Of a DNA stretch of 64,000 nucleotides, positions 54,066 to 64,000 are shown in pieces. The stretch's first letter is position 1, and every line of letters starts with the position of its first letter. The notes under the pieces are model-generated. The model was not told the origin of the DNA, did no database searches, and saw only the letters and a list, made by a program, of their open reading frames with translations. A program made the translations under genes and the position numbers. Location: positions 3,720,001 through 3,784,000 of the forward strand of contig NZ_CP037993.1 of NCBI RefSeq assembly GCF_004367745.1, read 5' to 3'. The stretch is from Herbaspirillum huttiense. GTDB lineage: Bacteria > Pseudomonadota > Gammaproteobacteria > Burkholderiales > Burkholderiaceae_D.

Positions 54066-55379
54066 TCAGTGCAGACCGGGGCGGCGCGCCTGCATGACGC
54101 CGGCTACGGTCAGGAAGGACCCGAAAACCACAATTCTATCATTCTCCCCTGCTCTGCTTAATGCATTTGCATACGCCTCGGCCGGTGTAGTGAAGGTTTC
54201 TACGCTGCGCGCCGCGTCCCGCCTGAATTCCGGCTGCACGCCGGCCCCCAGCAGGGCTTCCTTGAGCTGTTGCGCGCTGGCCGCGCGCGGCAGCGGCAGG
54301 TCGGTCACGCACCAGTGGTCGATCTTGTCCTTGAGGTGGCCGATGACGCCTTCGATGTCCTTGTCCAGCATGGAGCCGAACACCGCATAGGTATAGGGGT
54401 GGAAGCCCATGTTGTCCAGGTTCTGCGCCAGCGTGGCGGCCGCATGCGGGTTGTGGGCCACATCCAGGATCACCAGCGGCTGGCCCGGCAGTACCTGAAA
54501 GCGGCCCGGCAGCTCCACCGTGGCCAGGCCGGTGCGCACTTCCTGGGCACCCACCGGCAACACTTCGCGCAGGGCCTCCAGCGCGGCCAGGGCGGCCGAG
54601 GCGTTGAGGATCTGGTTGGCACCGCGCAGGCTGGGATAGGCCAGCGAGTTGCGGCGCATGCCGCGCCCGCCATAGGCCCATTGCTGCTTGTCGCCCTGGT
54701 AGTTGAAGTCGCGGCCCATGAGCCACAGGTCGGCACCGATCTTCTCGGCGTGAGCGATGAGCGACTTGGGCGGCACCGGGTCGCCGCACACGGCGACCTT
54801 GCCGGGACGGAAGATGCCGGCTTTCTCGAAACCGATCTCTTCACGGGTTTCGCCCAGGTATTCGGTATGGTCGATGTCGATGCTGGTGACGATGGCCACA
54901 TCGGCATCGATCACGTTGACCGCATCCAGGCGGCCGCCCAGACCGACTTCCAGGATCACCACATCCTGCCGGGCATCGGCCAGCAGCTTCATGATGGCCA
55001 GGGTGGTGAATTCGAAATAGGTCAGCGAGATGTCGCCGCGCTGGGCCTCCACCGCCTCGAAGGCGGCGATCAGCTGGGCATCGCTGGCCATGTCGCCGGA
55101 CAAGCGGGCGCGTTCATTGAAATGCAGGAAATGCGGCTTGATGTACAGGCCCACGCGATAACCGGCGCGCAGCAGGATCGATTCCAGCATGGCGCAGGTG
55201 GAACCCTTGCCATTGGTGCCAGCCACCATGATGACGGGGCAGTCGAAGCGGATGTCGAGCTTTTCCTTCACGGCCTGCACACGGTCCAGGCCCATGTCGA
55301 TCTGCTTGAAGTGGCGTTGTTCCAGCAGGGCCAGCCATTCGTTCAAGGTGGCGGGAGTCGGGGAGGCTTGGGAAGTCAT
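54066..55379 (-). CDS. folC: Bifunctional folylpolyglutamate / dihydrofolate synthase
   Basis: 437 residues, Mur-ligase fold. P-loop GTNGKGST at 54-61, the folate loop IKPHFLHFNERARL in place of the commoner SPH, Lys/His region FEKAGIFRPGK and HNPHAAATLAQNL in the C-terminal domain. Adds glutamate to dihydropteroate and folates. The ATG at 55379 fits the family N-terminus. Preceded by accD (131 bp) and followed by dedD (106 bp), the conserved order. Confidence 0.96.
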   Translation of the reverse strand: MTSQASPTPATLNEWLALLEQRHFKQIDMGLDRVQAVKEKLDIRFDCPVIMVAGTNGKGSTCAMLESILLRAGYRVGLYIKPHFLHFNERARLSGDMASDAQLIAAFEAVEAQRGDISLTYFEFTTLAIMKLLADARQDVVILEVGLGGRLDAVNVIDADVAIVTSIDIDHTEYLGETREEIGFEKAGIFRPGKVAVCGDPVPPKSLIAHAEKIGADLWLMGRDFNYQGDKQQWAYGGRGMRRNSLAYPSLRGANQILNASAALAALEALREVLPVGAQEVRTGLATVELPGRFQVLPGQPLVILDVAHNPHAAATLAQNLDNMGFHPYTYAVFGSMLDKDIEGVIGHLKDKIDHWCVTDLPLPRAASAQQLKEALLGAGVQPEFRRDAARSVETFTTPAEAYANALSRAGENDRIVVFGSFLTVAGVMQARRPGLH

Positions 55380-55415
55380 GGCGCGTCTCGGTCGGTGAAG
55401 CTGCTGCTCGAAAAA

Positions 55416-55436
55416 CGGATTACGGATTACGGATTA
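55416..55436. repeat. Three tandem copies of CGGATTA
   Basis: Perfect 7-bp triplet repeat in the folC leader, followed by a degenerate fourth unit. Possible slippage tract; no function evident. Confidence 0.8.
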
Positions 55437-55462
55437 CGGCTTGCGGATGTCGAAAAGACAAA

Positions 55463-55492
55463 GCCCGGATTTGCACTTCTGCAAATCCGGGC
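55463..55492 (-). terminator. Hairpin after accD
   Basis: GCCCGGATTTGCA-cttc-TGCAAATCCGGGC, perfect 13-bp stem; on the minus strand it is followed by TTTGTCTTTTC. It may reduce rather than abolish read-through into folC. Confidence 0.75.
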
Positions 55493-55510
55493 CTGAAGTA
55501 TAGCGGCTAA

Positions 55511-56380
55511 TCAGGAAACCGTTTCGGCGGACTGATTTTGCAGCAGGGCCAGCAGATGGGCGATTTCCTCGCGCATCTTGCGGCGGTCGACGATCATGTC
55601 GATGGCGCCCTTGGTGACCAGGAATTCAGCACGCTGGAAGCCTTCGGGCAGCTTCTCGCGCACCGTGTTCTCGATCACGCGCGGACCGGCAAAGCCGATC
55701 AGGGCCTTGGGTTCGGCCATCACCACGTCGCCCATGAAGGCGAAGGACGCCGAGACGCCGCCCATGGTCGGGTCGGTCAGCACGCTGATGAAGGGCAGCT
55801 TCTTTTCCGACAGCTTGGTCAGCATGGCGGTGGTCTTGGCCATCTGCATCAGCGACAGCAGGCCTTCCTGCATGCGCGCGCCACCCGTGGCGGTGATGCA
55901 GATGAAGGGGACCTTCTGTTCCAGTGCGGCCTGGGCACCGCGCGCAAAGCGCTCGCCGACCACGGAGCCCATGGAACCGCCCATGAATTCGAACTCGAAG
56001 CAGGCCACCACGACCGGCAGGGTCATGATGGCGCCGCCCATGACCACCATGGCGTCGGTTTCGCCGGTGGATTCCATGGCGTCCTTCAGGCGATCGGGGT
56101 ACTTCTTGCTGTCCTTGAACTTCAGGGTATCGACCGGCAAGGCTTCCTGGCCGATCTCATAGCGGCCGCCTTCGTCGAGCAGGGCATCGAGACGAGCGCG
56201 GGCGCGGATACGCATGTGGTGGCTGCACTTGGGGCAGACATGCAGGTTCGATTCCAGGTCGGTACGGTACAGCACGGCCTCGCAGGAGGGGCACTTGACC
56301 CACAAACCTTCCGGGATGGCTTTGCGGCTGGTGGAGCCGCGTTGAATCTGGGGTGGCAATAACTTCTCGAGCCAGCTCAT
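55511..56380 (-). CDS. accD: Acetyl-CoA carboxylase carboxyltransferase beta subunit
   Basis: 289 residues. N-terminal zinc ribbon Cys30, Cys33, Cys49, Cys52 (CPSC...CPKC) followed by the crotonase-like carboxyltransferase core ([25 protein letters not shown], quoted in part; [25 protein letters not shown]). Works with AccA to make malonyl-CoA. Start [12 protein letters not shown] is the conserved one; the frame is open to 56503 without homology. Confidence 0.98.
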   Translation of the reverse strand: MSWLEKLLPPQIQRGSTSRKAIPEGLWVKCPSCEAVLYRTDLESNLHVCPKCSHHMRIRARARLDALLDEGGRYEIGQEALPVDTLKFKDSKKYPDRLKDAMESTGETDAMVVMGGAIMTLPVVVACFEFEFMGGSMGSVVGERFARGAQAALEQKVPFICITATGGARMQEGLLSLMQMAKTTAMLTKLSEKKLPFISVLTDPTMGGVSASFAFMGDVVMAEPKALIGFAGPRVIENTVREKLPEGFQRAEFLVTKGAIDMIVDRRKMREEIAHLLALLQNQSAETVS

Positions 56381-56501
56381 AGAGACCTCATAGATGTTTC
56401 CGGTGGCGCGCATTGTACCAGAGCCCACCGGCGGCGGACGTAAAGCACGGTCATGCTTTCCGGCGAGCAAGAAAATGTACGCTGCCCGCTTGCGCCGTAT
56501 C

Positions 56502-56534
56502 AAAAAACAAAGCCCCCGGACGCTGCCGGAGGCT
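56502..56534 (-). terminator. Terminator of trpA
   Basis: Minus strand: AGCCTCCGG-cagcgt-CCGGGGGCT followed by TTGTTTTTTG. Confidence 0.85.
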
Positions 56535-56578
56535 CCTCATTGCGCTCCCCCGCCCTGCCGGACCGGGGACGCTGCCGC

Positions 56579-57376
56579 TCAGGCGTCCAGCGCCTGGCGG
56601 ATATCGGTGACGAAGGCTTGCACCGCTGCGCAGGCCTGGTCATGCGGGGTGTTTTCCAGTTCGGCAATGATGCGGCTGCCGATCACGACTGCATCGGCCA
56701 CGCTGCCGACGGTGCGGGCGGTTGCGCCATCACGAATGCCGAAGCCCACCGCGATGGGCAGCTTCACGTGCTGGCGGATGGCGGCGATGCGCTCGGCCAC
56801 TTCGGCCGTGTCGATATGGCCGGCGCCGGTGACGCCCTTCAACGAGACGTAATAGCAGAAGCCGCTGCTGACGGCCGCCACCTGGCGGATACGTTCTTCC
56901 GAAGAGGTCGGGGCCAGCAGGAAGATCGGGTCCATGCCCTTGGCCTGCATCTTTTGGGAGAATTCTTCACATTCCTCGGGCGGATAGTCCACCACGATGG
57001 TGCCATCCACGCCCGCCTCGCTGGCCGCTGCGATGAAGGCATCGACGCCAAAGCGTTCGATGGGATTGGCATAGCCCATCAGCACGATGGGCGTGTGGCT
57101 GTTGGTCTTGCGGAATTCACGCACGTAGCCCAGCACGTCGTGGGTGCTGACGCCGAATTTCAAGGCGCGTTCGCAGGCGCGCTGGATTACCGGGCCTTCG
57201 GCCATGGGGTCGGAGAACGGCACGCCCAGTTCGAGGATGTCGACGCCGCCGGCCACCAGTGCGTGCAGCAGCGGCACGGTCAGCTCGGGGGCCGGGTCAC
57301 CGGCGGTAATGAAGGTAATGAGCGCCTTGCGCTTCTGCTCGGCCAGTTGGGAAAAGGTGGTCTGGATTCTGGACAT
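56579..57376 (-). CDS. trpA: Tryptophan synthase alpha chain
   Basis: 265 residues, TIM barrel that cleaves indole-3-glycerol phosphate. Catalytic Glu49 is present ([11 protein letters not shown]). The second catalytic position, Asp60 in the Salmonella/E. coli enzyme, is Glu here (DPMAEGP) with unambiguous ungapped numbering. Phosphate loop [10 protein letters not shown] and GSRII are normal. Start [11 protein letters not shown] chosen over the open frame to 57433. It lies 75 bp after trpB. Confidence 0.97.
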   Translation of the reverse strand: MSRIQTTFSQLAEQKRKALITFITAGDPAPELTVPLLHALVAGGVDILELGVPFSDPMAEGPVIQRACERALKFGVSTHDVLGYVREFRKTNSHTPIVLMGYANPIERFGVDAFIAAASEAGVDGTIVVDYPPEECEEFSQKMQAKGMDPIFLLAPTSSEERIRQVAAVSSGFCYYVSLKGVTGAGHIDTAEVAERIAAIRQHVKLPIAVGFGIRDGATARTVGSVADAVVIGSRIIAELENTPHDQACAAVQAFVTDIRQALDA

Positions 57377-57451
57377 GATGAGATGAATTGTTTTGTCGAA
57401 ACCACCGGCCGGCCCCGCAGGACCGGCCGGCACGTGCGCGCCGGCCTGGGG

Positions 57452-58711
<1,260 letters not shown>

Positions 58712-58742
58712 GGTGTTCCTCTGAAACTCGTTGGGAGGTGTG

Positions 58743-59411
58743 CTACGCAGGGGTAGCATCCGCCAGACGCACGGCCTGGATGAAGGCCTCGATCCTGGCG
58801 GCATCCTTGATGCCCTTGGCGGCTTCGACGCCACTGCTGATGTCGACCGCGTAGGGGCGAACGCCAGCGACCGCCTCAGTGACGTTGTGTACGCTCAAGC
58901 CACCACTCAAAACGGCCCGAGGCGCGAGTTCTTTTGGAATGAGAGACCAATCGAAAACCTTTCCGCTGCCGCCATACTCCTCGACCAGGGTGTCGAGCAG
59001 CAGTCCGGTGAAAAACGGACTGGCGGAGCGATATGCCTGCTCGTATTCTAACAAATCCGCGGGCTGCGTCGAACTTCCTATTCTGGCCGCGCGCATGAAG
59101 GGTCTGACAACAGCTTCGGCGATGGCAGCGCATTGCTCGGGCGTCTCGTCACCGTGGAACTGCAGCACCGTGAGCGGCGCCTCGGCCAGTACCTGCTGCA
59201 CCTCTTCCAGGGTCGGATTGACGAACAGCCCGACGATGCTCACGAAAGGCGGCACCGCACGGGCCAGCTCGCCGGCACGCTGCGGCGTCACGTAGCGCGG
59301 ACTCTTCGGATAGAACACCAGGCCCAGCGCATCGGCGCCGGCGGCCACGGTGGCGCGGACATCCTCTTCACGGGTCAGGCCACAGATCTTGATGCGGGTA
59401 CGAAAGCTCAT
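58743..59411 (-). CDS. trpF: Phosphoribosylanthranilate isomerase
   Basis: 222 residues, monofunctional TIM barrel. Catalytic Cys10 in IKICGLT and Asp140 in FFTGLLLDT. Phosphate loop [11 protein letters not shown] and AVDISSGVE are normal. It precedes trpB and trpA. The remaining trp genes (trpEGDC) are not in the window, the usual split in Betaproteobacteria. No leader peptide or attenuator was found in the 50-bp truA-trpF gap. Confidence 0.97.
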   Translation of the reverse strand: MSFRTRIKICGLTREEDVRATVAAGADALGLVFYPKSPRYVTPQRAGELARAVPPFVSIVGLFVNPTLEEVQQVLAEAPLTVLQFHGDETPEQCAAIAEAVVRPFMRAARIGSSTQPADLLEYEQAYRSASPFFTGLLLDTLVEEYGGSGKVFDWSLIPKELAPRAVLSGGLSVHNVTEAVAGVRPYAVDISSGVEAAKGIKDAARIEAFIQAVRLADATPA

Positions 59412-59461
59412 GGAGATTGCCTCATGGGTGAAAACTTCTACTAGCCTGGCTGCTGACAGGC

Positions 59462-60370
59462 TTACAACCAGGGCCAGGAACGCGCCTCCTGCGGCAGCGC
59501 CCAGCTATCCGGATAGTCGACCCGCGCCAGGTACAGGCCATCAGGCATGAAGGTGGGCGCGGCACGGCTGCGGTCGCGCAGGGCCAGCACCTGTCCCATC
59601 CATTCCGGTCCCTGCTTGCCGCTGCCCACCACGATCAGCGAACCGACGATGTTGCGCACCATGTGGTGCAGGAAGGCATTGGCCTTGAGGGTGAAAACGA
59701 TCATGTCGCCGTGGCGGCGCACGGCGATGCTTTCCATCTTGCGCACCGGCGACTTGGCCTGGCATTCCACGGCGCGGAAGCTGGTGAAGTCATGTTCACC
59801 GATCAGGTATTGCGCGGCCCGGTGCATTCGGTCCGCGTCCAGCGGGCGGAAGGTCCAGCCAGCCTTGCCGGCCAGCAGCGGCGAGCGCACCGCGTGGTTG
59901 TAGAGCACGTAGTGATAAGTACGGGCGATGGCCGAAAAACGTGCATGGAAACCGAATTGAGCCAGGCTCTCGGCCCCTTCCCGCTCGGCCCCGTGCAACT
60001 CGGCCGCCTGGGCCGCGGTGCTGGCGCCGGCGATGGCCGCGTCATCCACCCAGGGCAGTTCGCAAGCCCAGCGCACCGCGATCGTGGGCGGCAAAAACGC
60101 ATTGGTGCCACGTACCCAGGAAAAGCTGTCGCGGGCAATGGCCGTGTCGAAATGCACGACCTGCTCCAGCGCGTGCACGCCCGAATCGGTGCGGCCGGCG
60201 CAGGTGGTGGCAATCGGGGTCGTGCTGAAGCGCCGCAGGGCGGCTTCCAGCTGGTCCTGCACGGTCTGGCGGTGCGGCTGGGTCTGCCAGCCCTGCCAGC
60301 TGGCGCCGTCGTATTGCACGCCCAGCACCACACGGCGCAGGCCCTCGGACGGGGAAGAAAGTTCTGTCAT
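59462..60370 (-). CDS. truA: tRNA pseudouridine(38-40) synthase
   Basis: 302 residues. Catalytic Asp62 in [35 protein letters not shown] and [11 protein letters not shown] are the family blocks. About 30 residues longer than E. coli TruA because of an Ala/Glu-rich insert near residues 115-140 ([20 protein letters not shown]). Modifies the anticodon stem of many tRNAs. Located between fimV and trpF. Confidence 0.97.
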   Translation of the reverse strand: MTELSSPSEGLRRVVLGVQYDGASWQGWQTQPHRQTVQDQLEAALRRFSTTPIATTCAGRTDSGVHALEQVVHFDTAIARDSFSWVRGTNAFLPPTIAVRWACELPWVDDAAIAGASTAAQAAELHGAEREGAESLAQFGFHARFSAIARTYHYVLYNHAVRSPLLAGKAGWTFRPLDADRMHRAAQYLIGEHDFTSFRAVECQAKSPVRKMESIAVRRHGDMIVFTLKANAFLHHMVRNIVGSLIVVGSGKQGPEWMGQVLALRDRSRAAPTFMPDGLYLARVDYPDSWALPQEARSWPWL

Positions 60371-60460
60371 GGATGTTCACTGCCTGCCGCAAGCGGCCGG
60401 GTTCCTGCGCAAGCCTGCAGAAAGCTTCATACAGCCCGCACACCACGGTCTGGCGGCACG

Positions 60461-60496
60461 ATAAAAAACGAACGGGCAGCTCATGCGAGCTGCCCG
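60461..60496 (-). terminator. Terminator of fimV
   Basis: CGGGCAGCT/AGCTGCCCG 9-bp stem; minus strand continues TTCGTTTTTTATCG. Confidence 0.9.
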
Positions 60497-60533
60497 CGAG
60501 ATGAAGCTATTGTAATCGCTCCTGATGCCGGGA

Positions 60534-63266
60534 TCAGCCCAGGGCGGCGATCATGGACTTGGCGCGCGCCACCTGGGCGTCGTTGCCGCCGCGCATCACT
60601 TCTTCCAGCAATTCGCGGGCGCCTTCCTTGTCGCCGATTTCTTCATAGGCGGCGGCCAGGTCCAGCTTGGTGGTCATTTCCTGCTCGAAGGCCGATTCCT
60701 CGTCCTCTTCCAGGATGTTGGCCGCCGACGGGGCCGGGGTGTCTTCCGGCAGGCTCAGGTCGAGGTCGGCCAGGGTCGTGGCAGGCGGCGCATCGTCCAG
60801 GCTGTCCAGCAGCATTGAGGCCGAGGCCGCGCCGCTGGAGGGCGGCAGGATGGGCTCGTCGGCATCCGGCTTGGTGCCGTTTTCCAGATCCAGGTCGAAA
60901 TCGATGTCCTTGCCCAAGTCCATGGCGGCGGCGGGCGTCGGCGTGGCTTCCGGCTGTACCTCGGCCGCCTTGAAGTCGGACAGGTCGAATTCCATGCCCG
61001 CGGCTTCTTCAGGCTCAGGCTCCGGCTCGGCCGACGTGCCACCATACAGCGGATTGGTCGGATCGATGGTGAGGCCCAGCGCAGCTGCCTTGACCCAAGC
61101 TTCGTTGAGGCCACCGCTAAGGGCATGCAGGTTCAGCGCCACGCGGTTGAAATTGTCCACGTCGCCGCGCTTGGCATAAATCTCAAGGAGCTTGGCGTGC
61201 AGGGCCTGGCGCTCGGGCTGCGTCTGCAGGGCCAGCTTGAGGATGTCCTCGGCCTGTTCGTCGCGGCCATAGGCGATGTACATGTCGGCCTCGGCGATCG
61301 GGTCGACCGGCGGCTCTTCGACAGGTGCCGCCACCACCGGTGCCACGACAGCTTCGGCGGCGGGCTCGGGCTCGGCCACCGGAGCGGGCTCAGATTCAGG
61401 CTCGGGCTCGGGTGCGACGGCAGCCACCGCCGCCACGGGTTCAGGTGAAGGCGCAGGCTCAGGCTCGATGGCAGGTTCAGCCGGTCCGTCCTCGGACTTC
61501 TTCTTGCGGCGGCGCATGGCCAGCACGCCGCCACCGACTGCCAGCAGCGCGACCAGGACGCCCGCACCGGCCACGATGTAGGGATTTTCCTTGATCTTGT
61601 CGACGAAACCACCGGACTTGGCGGACTTGTCCGCCGGAGCCGCCGCAGTGGCCGGCGCAGCAACGGGAGCCGGGGCAGGCGCAGCGGCAGGCGTGGGCTT
61701 GTCCTCGGGCTTGGTGTCGCCACCCTCGGCCGGCTTGTCGGCGGCAGGCGCGGCCGTTGCCTCAGCTGCCGGTTTGGCGGCCTCCGCCTCCTTCTGCTGC
61801 TGCGCGGTCAGGTCGGCGATGGTCTTGTTCTTCAGCTCCAGCAGTTTCTGGAGGTTGTCGACGTTCTTTTCCAGATCCTTGACGCGGTCATTGGCTTCGG
61901 CCAACGCACGTTCGCTGGCGGCCTTGTCCTCGGCAGCGGCGCCCGCGTTGCCGGTCTTGCCACGGCCTTTGTTGGCGCGCGAGAGCTCCAGGCGATCCCG
62001 TGCATCCTGGGTGCCGGAACGCTCCTCTACCCGCGCGGTGATCTTGCCCCCGCCGCTCTGGCGATTGCTGCCCGCCTTGCCGGCAGGTGCATTGGCGACC
62101 TGTCCTGCCAGCTTGTTGCGGTAAGCGTTGAAGTCCTGGGCCTGCGCAACGACCATGCCGCGCGCTTCGTCGCGGTCGACGGCGGCAGCCGTGGGCTGGT
62201 CGGGGATCGACAGGATCTTGCCCGCCCGCAGACGGTTGATGTTGTTGCCCTGGAATGCGTCCGGATTGGCACGGTACAGCGCAATCAGCATCTGATCCAG
62301 CGAGACATTGGGCTGCTGGTTGCGGTTGGCAATGCTCCCCAGCGTATCACCGGGCTTGACGCGATAATCGGCGCTCTTGCCGCCGCTGGCCGCAGCCGGT
62401 GCTGTTGCGGGGGCGGCTACGCTGCCGGAGGCGGCAGGACCGGCGGCCGGCGCGGTCGCCATGGCATCCGGGCTGGCCGAAGCCGGGGTATTTTCGGGGG
62501 CGGCCTGCTGGCGGCGGATCAGTTCTTCGGCCAGCGGCGAAGGAGCAGGACGCTGCACGATGCTGGTGGCCGGCTCTTCACCGCTGACCGGGATCGCCGC
62601 ACTGGCCATCGGCGCAGCAGCCGCGGCAGGCGCAGCAGCCGGTGCAGGCGCTGCGGCGGGTGCAGCCGCAGCAGGTGCCGCCATCGCAGCTGCCGGCGCT
62701 TCGGCAGCCGCCGCAGGAGCTGCGGCAGGGGCCGGCGCAGGGGCGGCGGCCGGTGTTGCAGGTGACGCGGCCGCAGCCGCCGTGGCGGCCTGGGCATTGC
62801 CCGGTGTCAGCGGCGCGACCTGGGCGTTGCGCGGGGTCTTGCTGTCCGGAGGATCGAGCAGGAAAGTATATTCACGCAACTGCCGCGCTTCACCCGAACC
62901 CAGTTCCAGCAACAGGTCGACGAAGGGATCGCTGACCGGCTGGGACGAACTGATGCGGATGACATGACGTCCCTGCCGCTGCTCCAGCACGATGGACAGC
63001 GAACTCAACACCGGGTTGTAGTCCATGTTGGCGCGGCGGAAGGCTTCCGCCGGTGCCAGGCGCGCCGTAAGCTTGCCGGCCTCGTCGGCACCGACGGCGG
63101 TGACCTCGATCTCCGCACGCAGCGGCTGGCCCAGCGACGAGAGCACGGTCAGCTTGCCCAAGGCGGCGGCCTGCGCCCCCAGCGGCAAGGCCATGGCCAG
63201 CGCGATGGCAGCGCTGAGTGTCTTCATCTGGGACAGGGGAAGCTTCTTGTTGGTATGTACAGGCAT
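60534..63266 (-). CDS. fimV: FimV-family peptidoglycan-binding motility hub protein
   Basis: 910 residues. Signal peptide (cleavage near AQA-AA, residue 33), conserved periplasmic N-domain (LGKLTVLSSLGQPLRAEIEV), a long Ala/Pro linker (about 155-290), LysM (about 297-355, YRVKPGDTLGSIANRN), coiled coil (about 440-490), one TM helix (about 560-585), an acidic cytoplasmic region and the C-terminal TPR-like FimV domain (LDLAAAYEEIGDKEGARELLEEV). Expected to organise type IV pili and polar machinery. An internal ATG at 63227 before the signal peptide core is an alternative start; neither has a clear RBS. Confidence 0.93.
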   Translation of the reverse strand: MPVHTNKKLPLSQMKTLSAAIALAMALPLGAQAAALGKLTVLSSLGQPLRAEIEVTAVGADEAGKLTARLAPAEAFRRANMDYNPVLSSLSIVLEQRQGRHVIRISSSQPVSDPFVDLLLELGSGEARQLREYTFLLDPPDSKTPRNAQVAPLTPGNAQAATAAAAASPATPAAAPAPAPAAAPAAAAEAPAAAMAAPAAAAPAAAPAPAAAPAAAAAPMASAAIPVSGEEPATSIVQRPAPSPLAEELIRRQQAAPENTPASASPDAMATAPAAGPAASGSVAAPATAPAAASGGKSADYRVKPGDTLGSIANRNQQPNVSLDQMLIALYRANPDAFQGNNINRLRAGKILSIPDQPTAAAVDRDEARGMVVAQAQDFNAYRNKLAGQVANAPAGKAGSNRQSGGGKITARVEERSGTQDARDRLELSRANKGRGKTGNAGAAAEDKAASERALAEANDRVKDLEKNVDNLQKLLELKNKTIADLTAQQQKEAEAAKPAAEATAAPAADKPAEGGDTKPEDKPTPAAAPAPAPVAAPATAAAPADKSAKSGGFVDKIKENPYIVAGAGVLVALLAVGGGVLAMRRRKKKSEDGPAEPAIEPEPAPSPEPVAAVAAVAPEPEPESEPAPVAEPEPAAEAVVAPVVAAPVEEPPVDPIAEADMYIAYGRDEQAEDILKLALQTQPERQALHAKLLEIYAKRGDVDNFNRVALNLHALSGGLNEAWVKAAALGLTIDPTNPLYGGTSAEPEPEPEEAAGMEFDLSDFKAAEVQPEATPTPAAAMDLGKDIDFDLDLENGTKPDADEPILPPSSGAASASMLLDSLDDAPPATTLADLDLSLPEDTPAPSAANILEEDEESAFEQEMTTKLDLAAAYEEIGDKEGARELLEEVMRGGNDAQVARAKSMIAALG

Positions 63267-63726
63267 GTTTTGTTTGGCTTAGAGAAACGTTCCGCTTCAA
63301 ACCCGTCACGCTGGCGTTCAACCCGGTGCTGGCCTGGGAATGCCGTACCACTCCGTGAATGGGGCAGATGCCGCGCGGCCTGCAACCCGGCCTGCGCCAC
63401 TCCTTGTCCGTGCCGGCTTGCTGTTTTCACGGCTTTTCTTGCAGGCCAGCGGACGGAGCAGATCCATTTCATCAAATCCAGCAGGCGTCCGTCCGGGGCG
63501 CTGCCACATGTTGGCTTTCATGAAATGGATTGGCTTTTCAAATTAACATCAAGAACTTACACCCGCAAGTGTACTTACTTTCTCAAGATGAGAAAAACCC
63601 GCCAGCATCCACTCGCATGGACGCTGGCGGGCTATTGTTGCAGACTGACAACGCGAAAGGCAAGTCCTATTCGCATTGCAGCAACGCAGCGGGTGCAGTG
63701 ACCGGGATGAATCCCGGCCGCCGGCA
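63267..63726. other. Intergenic region between asd and fimV
   Basis: 460 bp. The asd terminator (63593-63631) is the only clear signal. 63300-63540 carries no credible gene; the AT-richer 63520-63580 is the likeliest place for the fimV promoter but no convincing boxes are visible. Confidence 0.6.
63593..63631 (-). terminator. Terminator of asd
   Basis: CCCGCCAGC-a-TCC pairs with GGA-c-GCTGGCGGG; minus strand continues TTTTTCTC. Confidence 0.88.
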
Positions 63727-64000
63727 TCACTCCAGGTTGCCCAGGATGATGCGCAGCATGCGGCGCAGCGGTTCGGCCGCGCCCCACAGCAGCTGGTCGC
63801 CGATGACGAAGGCGGAGATGTATTCCGGCCCCTGGTTCAGCTTGCGCACGCGGCCCACGCCGATTTCCAGGCCGCCGGTGATGGACGCCGGGGTCAGTTC
63901 CTTGACCGTGACGGCGCGGTCATTGGGCACCCACTTCACCCACTGGTTGCCGGCACGGATGATGGACTCGATCTCGGCCAGGGGCAGGTCGCGCTTGAGC
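63727..64000 (-). CDS. asd: Aspartate-semialdehyde dehydrogenase, C-terminal end (cut by window edge)
   Basis: The last 90 or so residues of Asd. DLPLAEIESIIRAGNQWVKWVPNDR, quoted in part, and the family C-terminus TPASITGGLEIGVGRVRKL, GPEYISAFVIGDQLLWGAAEPLRRML are clear. The enzyme reduces aspartyl phosphate to the semialdehyde used by DapA (same window) and for threonine and methionine. The active-site Cys lies beyond the edge. Confidence 0.95.
   Translation of the reverse strand, partial: LKRDLPLAEIESIIRAGNQWVKWVPNDRAVTVKELTPASITGGLEIGVGRVRKLNQGPEYISAFVIGDQLLWGAAEPLRRMLRIILGNLE

Noticed and set aside
55416..55436. Phase-variation tract controlling folC
   Set aside because: Only three heptamer units, outside the coding sequence and not between obvious promoter boxes.

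Overview
The window looks like an ordinary, GC-rich chromosomal segment of a betaproteobacterium of the Oxalobacteraceae, most likely Herbaspirillum or a close relative. This is an inference from protein character and from gene order (trpS-dapA-bamC; truA-trpF-trpB-trpA-accD-folC-dedD-cvpA-purF). I found no rRNA, tRNA, CRISPR array, prophage or transposase.

From 1 to about 26.2 kb is a large purine-salvage and purine-degradation region. It holds a urate hydroxylase (puuD, cut by the left edge), a divergent LysR regulator, an NCS2 purine permease, a fused OHCU decarboxylase/allantoate amidohydrolase, an 8-oxoguanine deaminase in tandem with a chemoreceptor, two small lipoproteins, a guanine/hypoxanthine-type permease, xanthine dehydrogenase with its maturation factor (xdhABC) and guanine deaminase (guaD). 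Inserted in it on the minus strand is the glyoxylate branch: gcl, hyi, glxR and a pyruvate kinase, with a divergent LysR. Together these can take guanine, 8-oxoguanine and xanthine to urate, open the ring towards allantoate, and carry the resulting glyoxylate through tartronate semialdehyde towards glycerate and pyruvate. HIU hydrolase, allantoinase, ureidoglycolate lyase and glycerate kinase are not in the window. Two near-identical 266-bp intergenic repeats (first 219 bp identical by eye) lie 11 kb apart here, with related smaller palindromic elements.

From 26.3 to 31.6 kb is a TetR-controlled tripartite drug-efflux operon (NodT-type outer-membrane factor, EmrA-like adaptor, EmrB-like 14-TM pump) with a readable promoter and operator. 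From 31.7 to 38.3 kb come mutS with an unusual hairpin leader, a degenerate metallophosphatase-like secreted protein, slyD, a RoxA-type ribosomal oxygenase that may be leaderless, and an Ala/Pro-repeat lipoprotein.

From 38.7 to the right edge almost all genes are on the minus strand and are core housekeeping: a WalJ-like MBL hydrolase, bamC, dapA, trpS, a site-2-protease homologue, a YciO-type protein, htpX, a PHP phosphoesterase, an alpha/beta hydrolase, a patatin, a LOG-family protein (plus strand), a Cys/Met-metabolism PLP enzyme, purF, cvpA, a SPOR protein, folC, accD, trpA, trpB, trpF, truA, fimV and the 3' end of asd. Most units end in recognisable hairpin terminators.

I did not find an obviously new defence or mobile system. 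The points most worth a second look are the purine-cluster repeats, the deaminase-chemoreceptor pair, the possible Fe-S cluster motif in TrpS, Glu in place of Asp60 in TrpA, the mutS leader hairpin, the leaderless roxA layout and the inactivated metallophosphatase.
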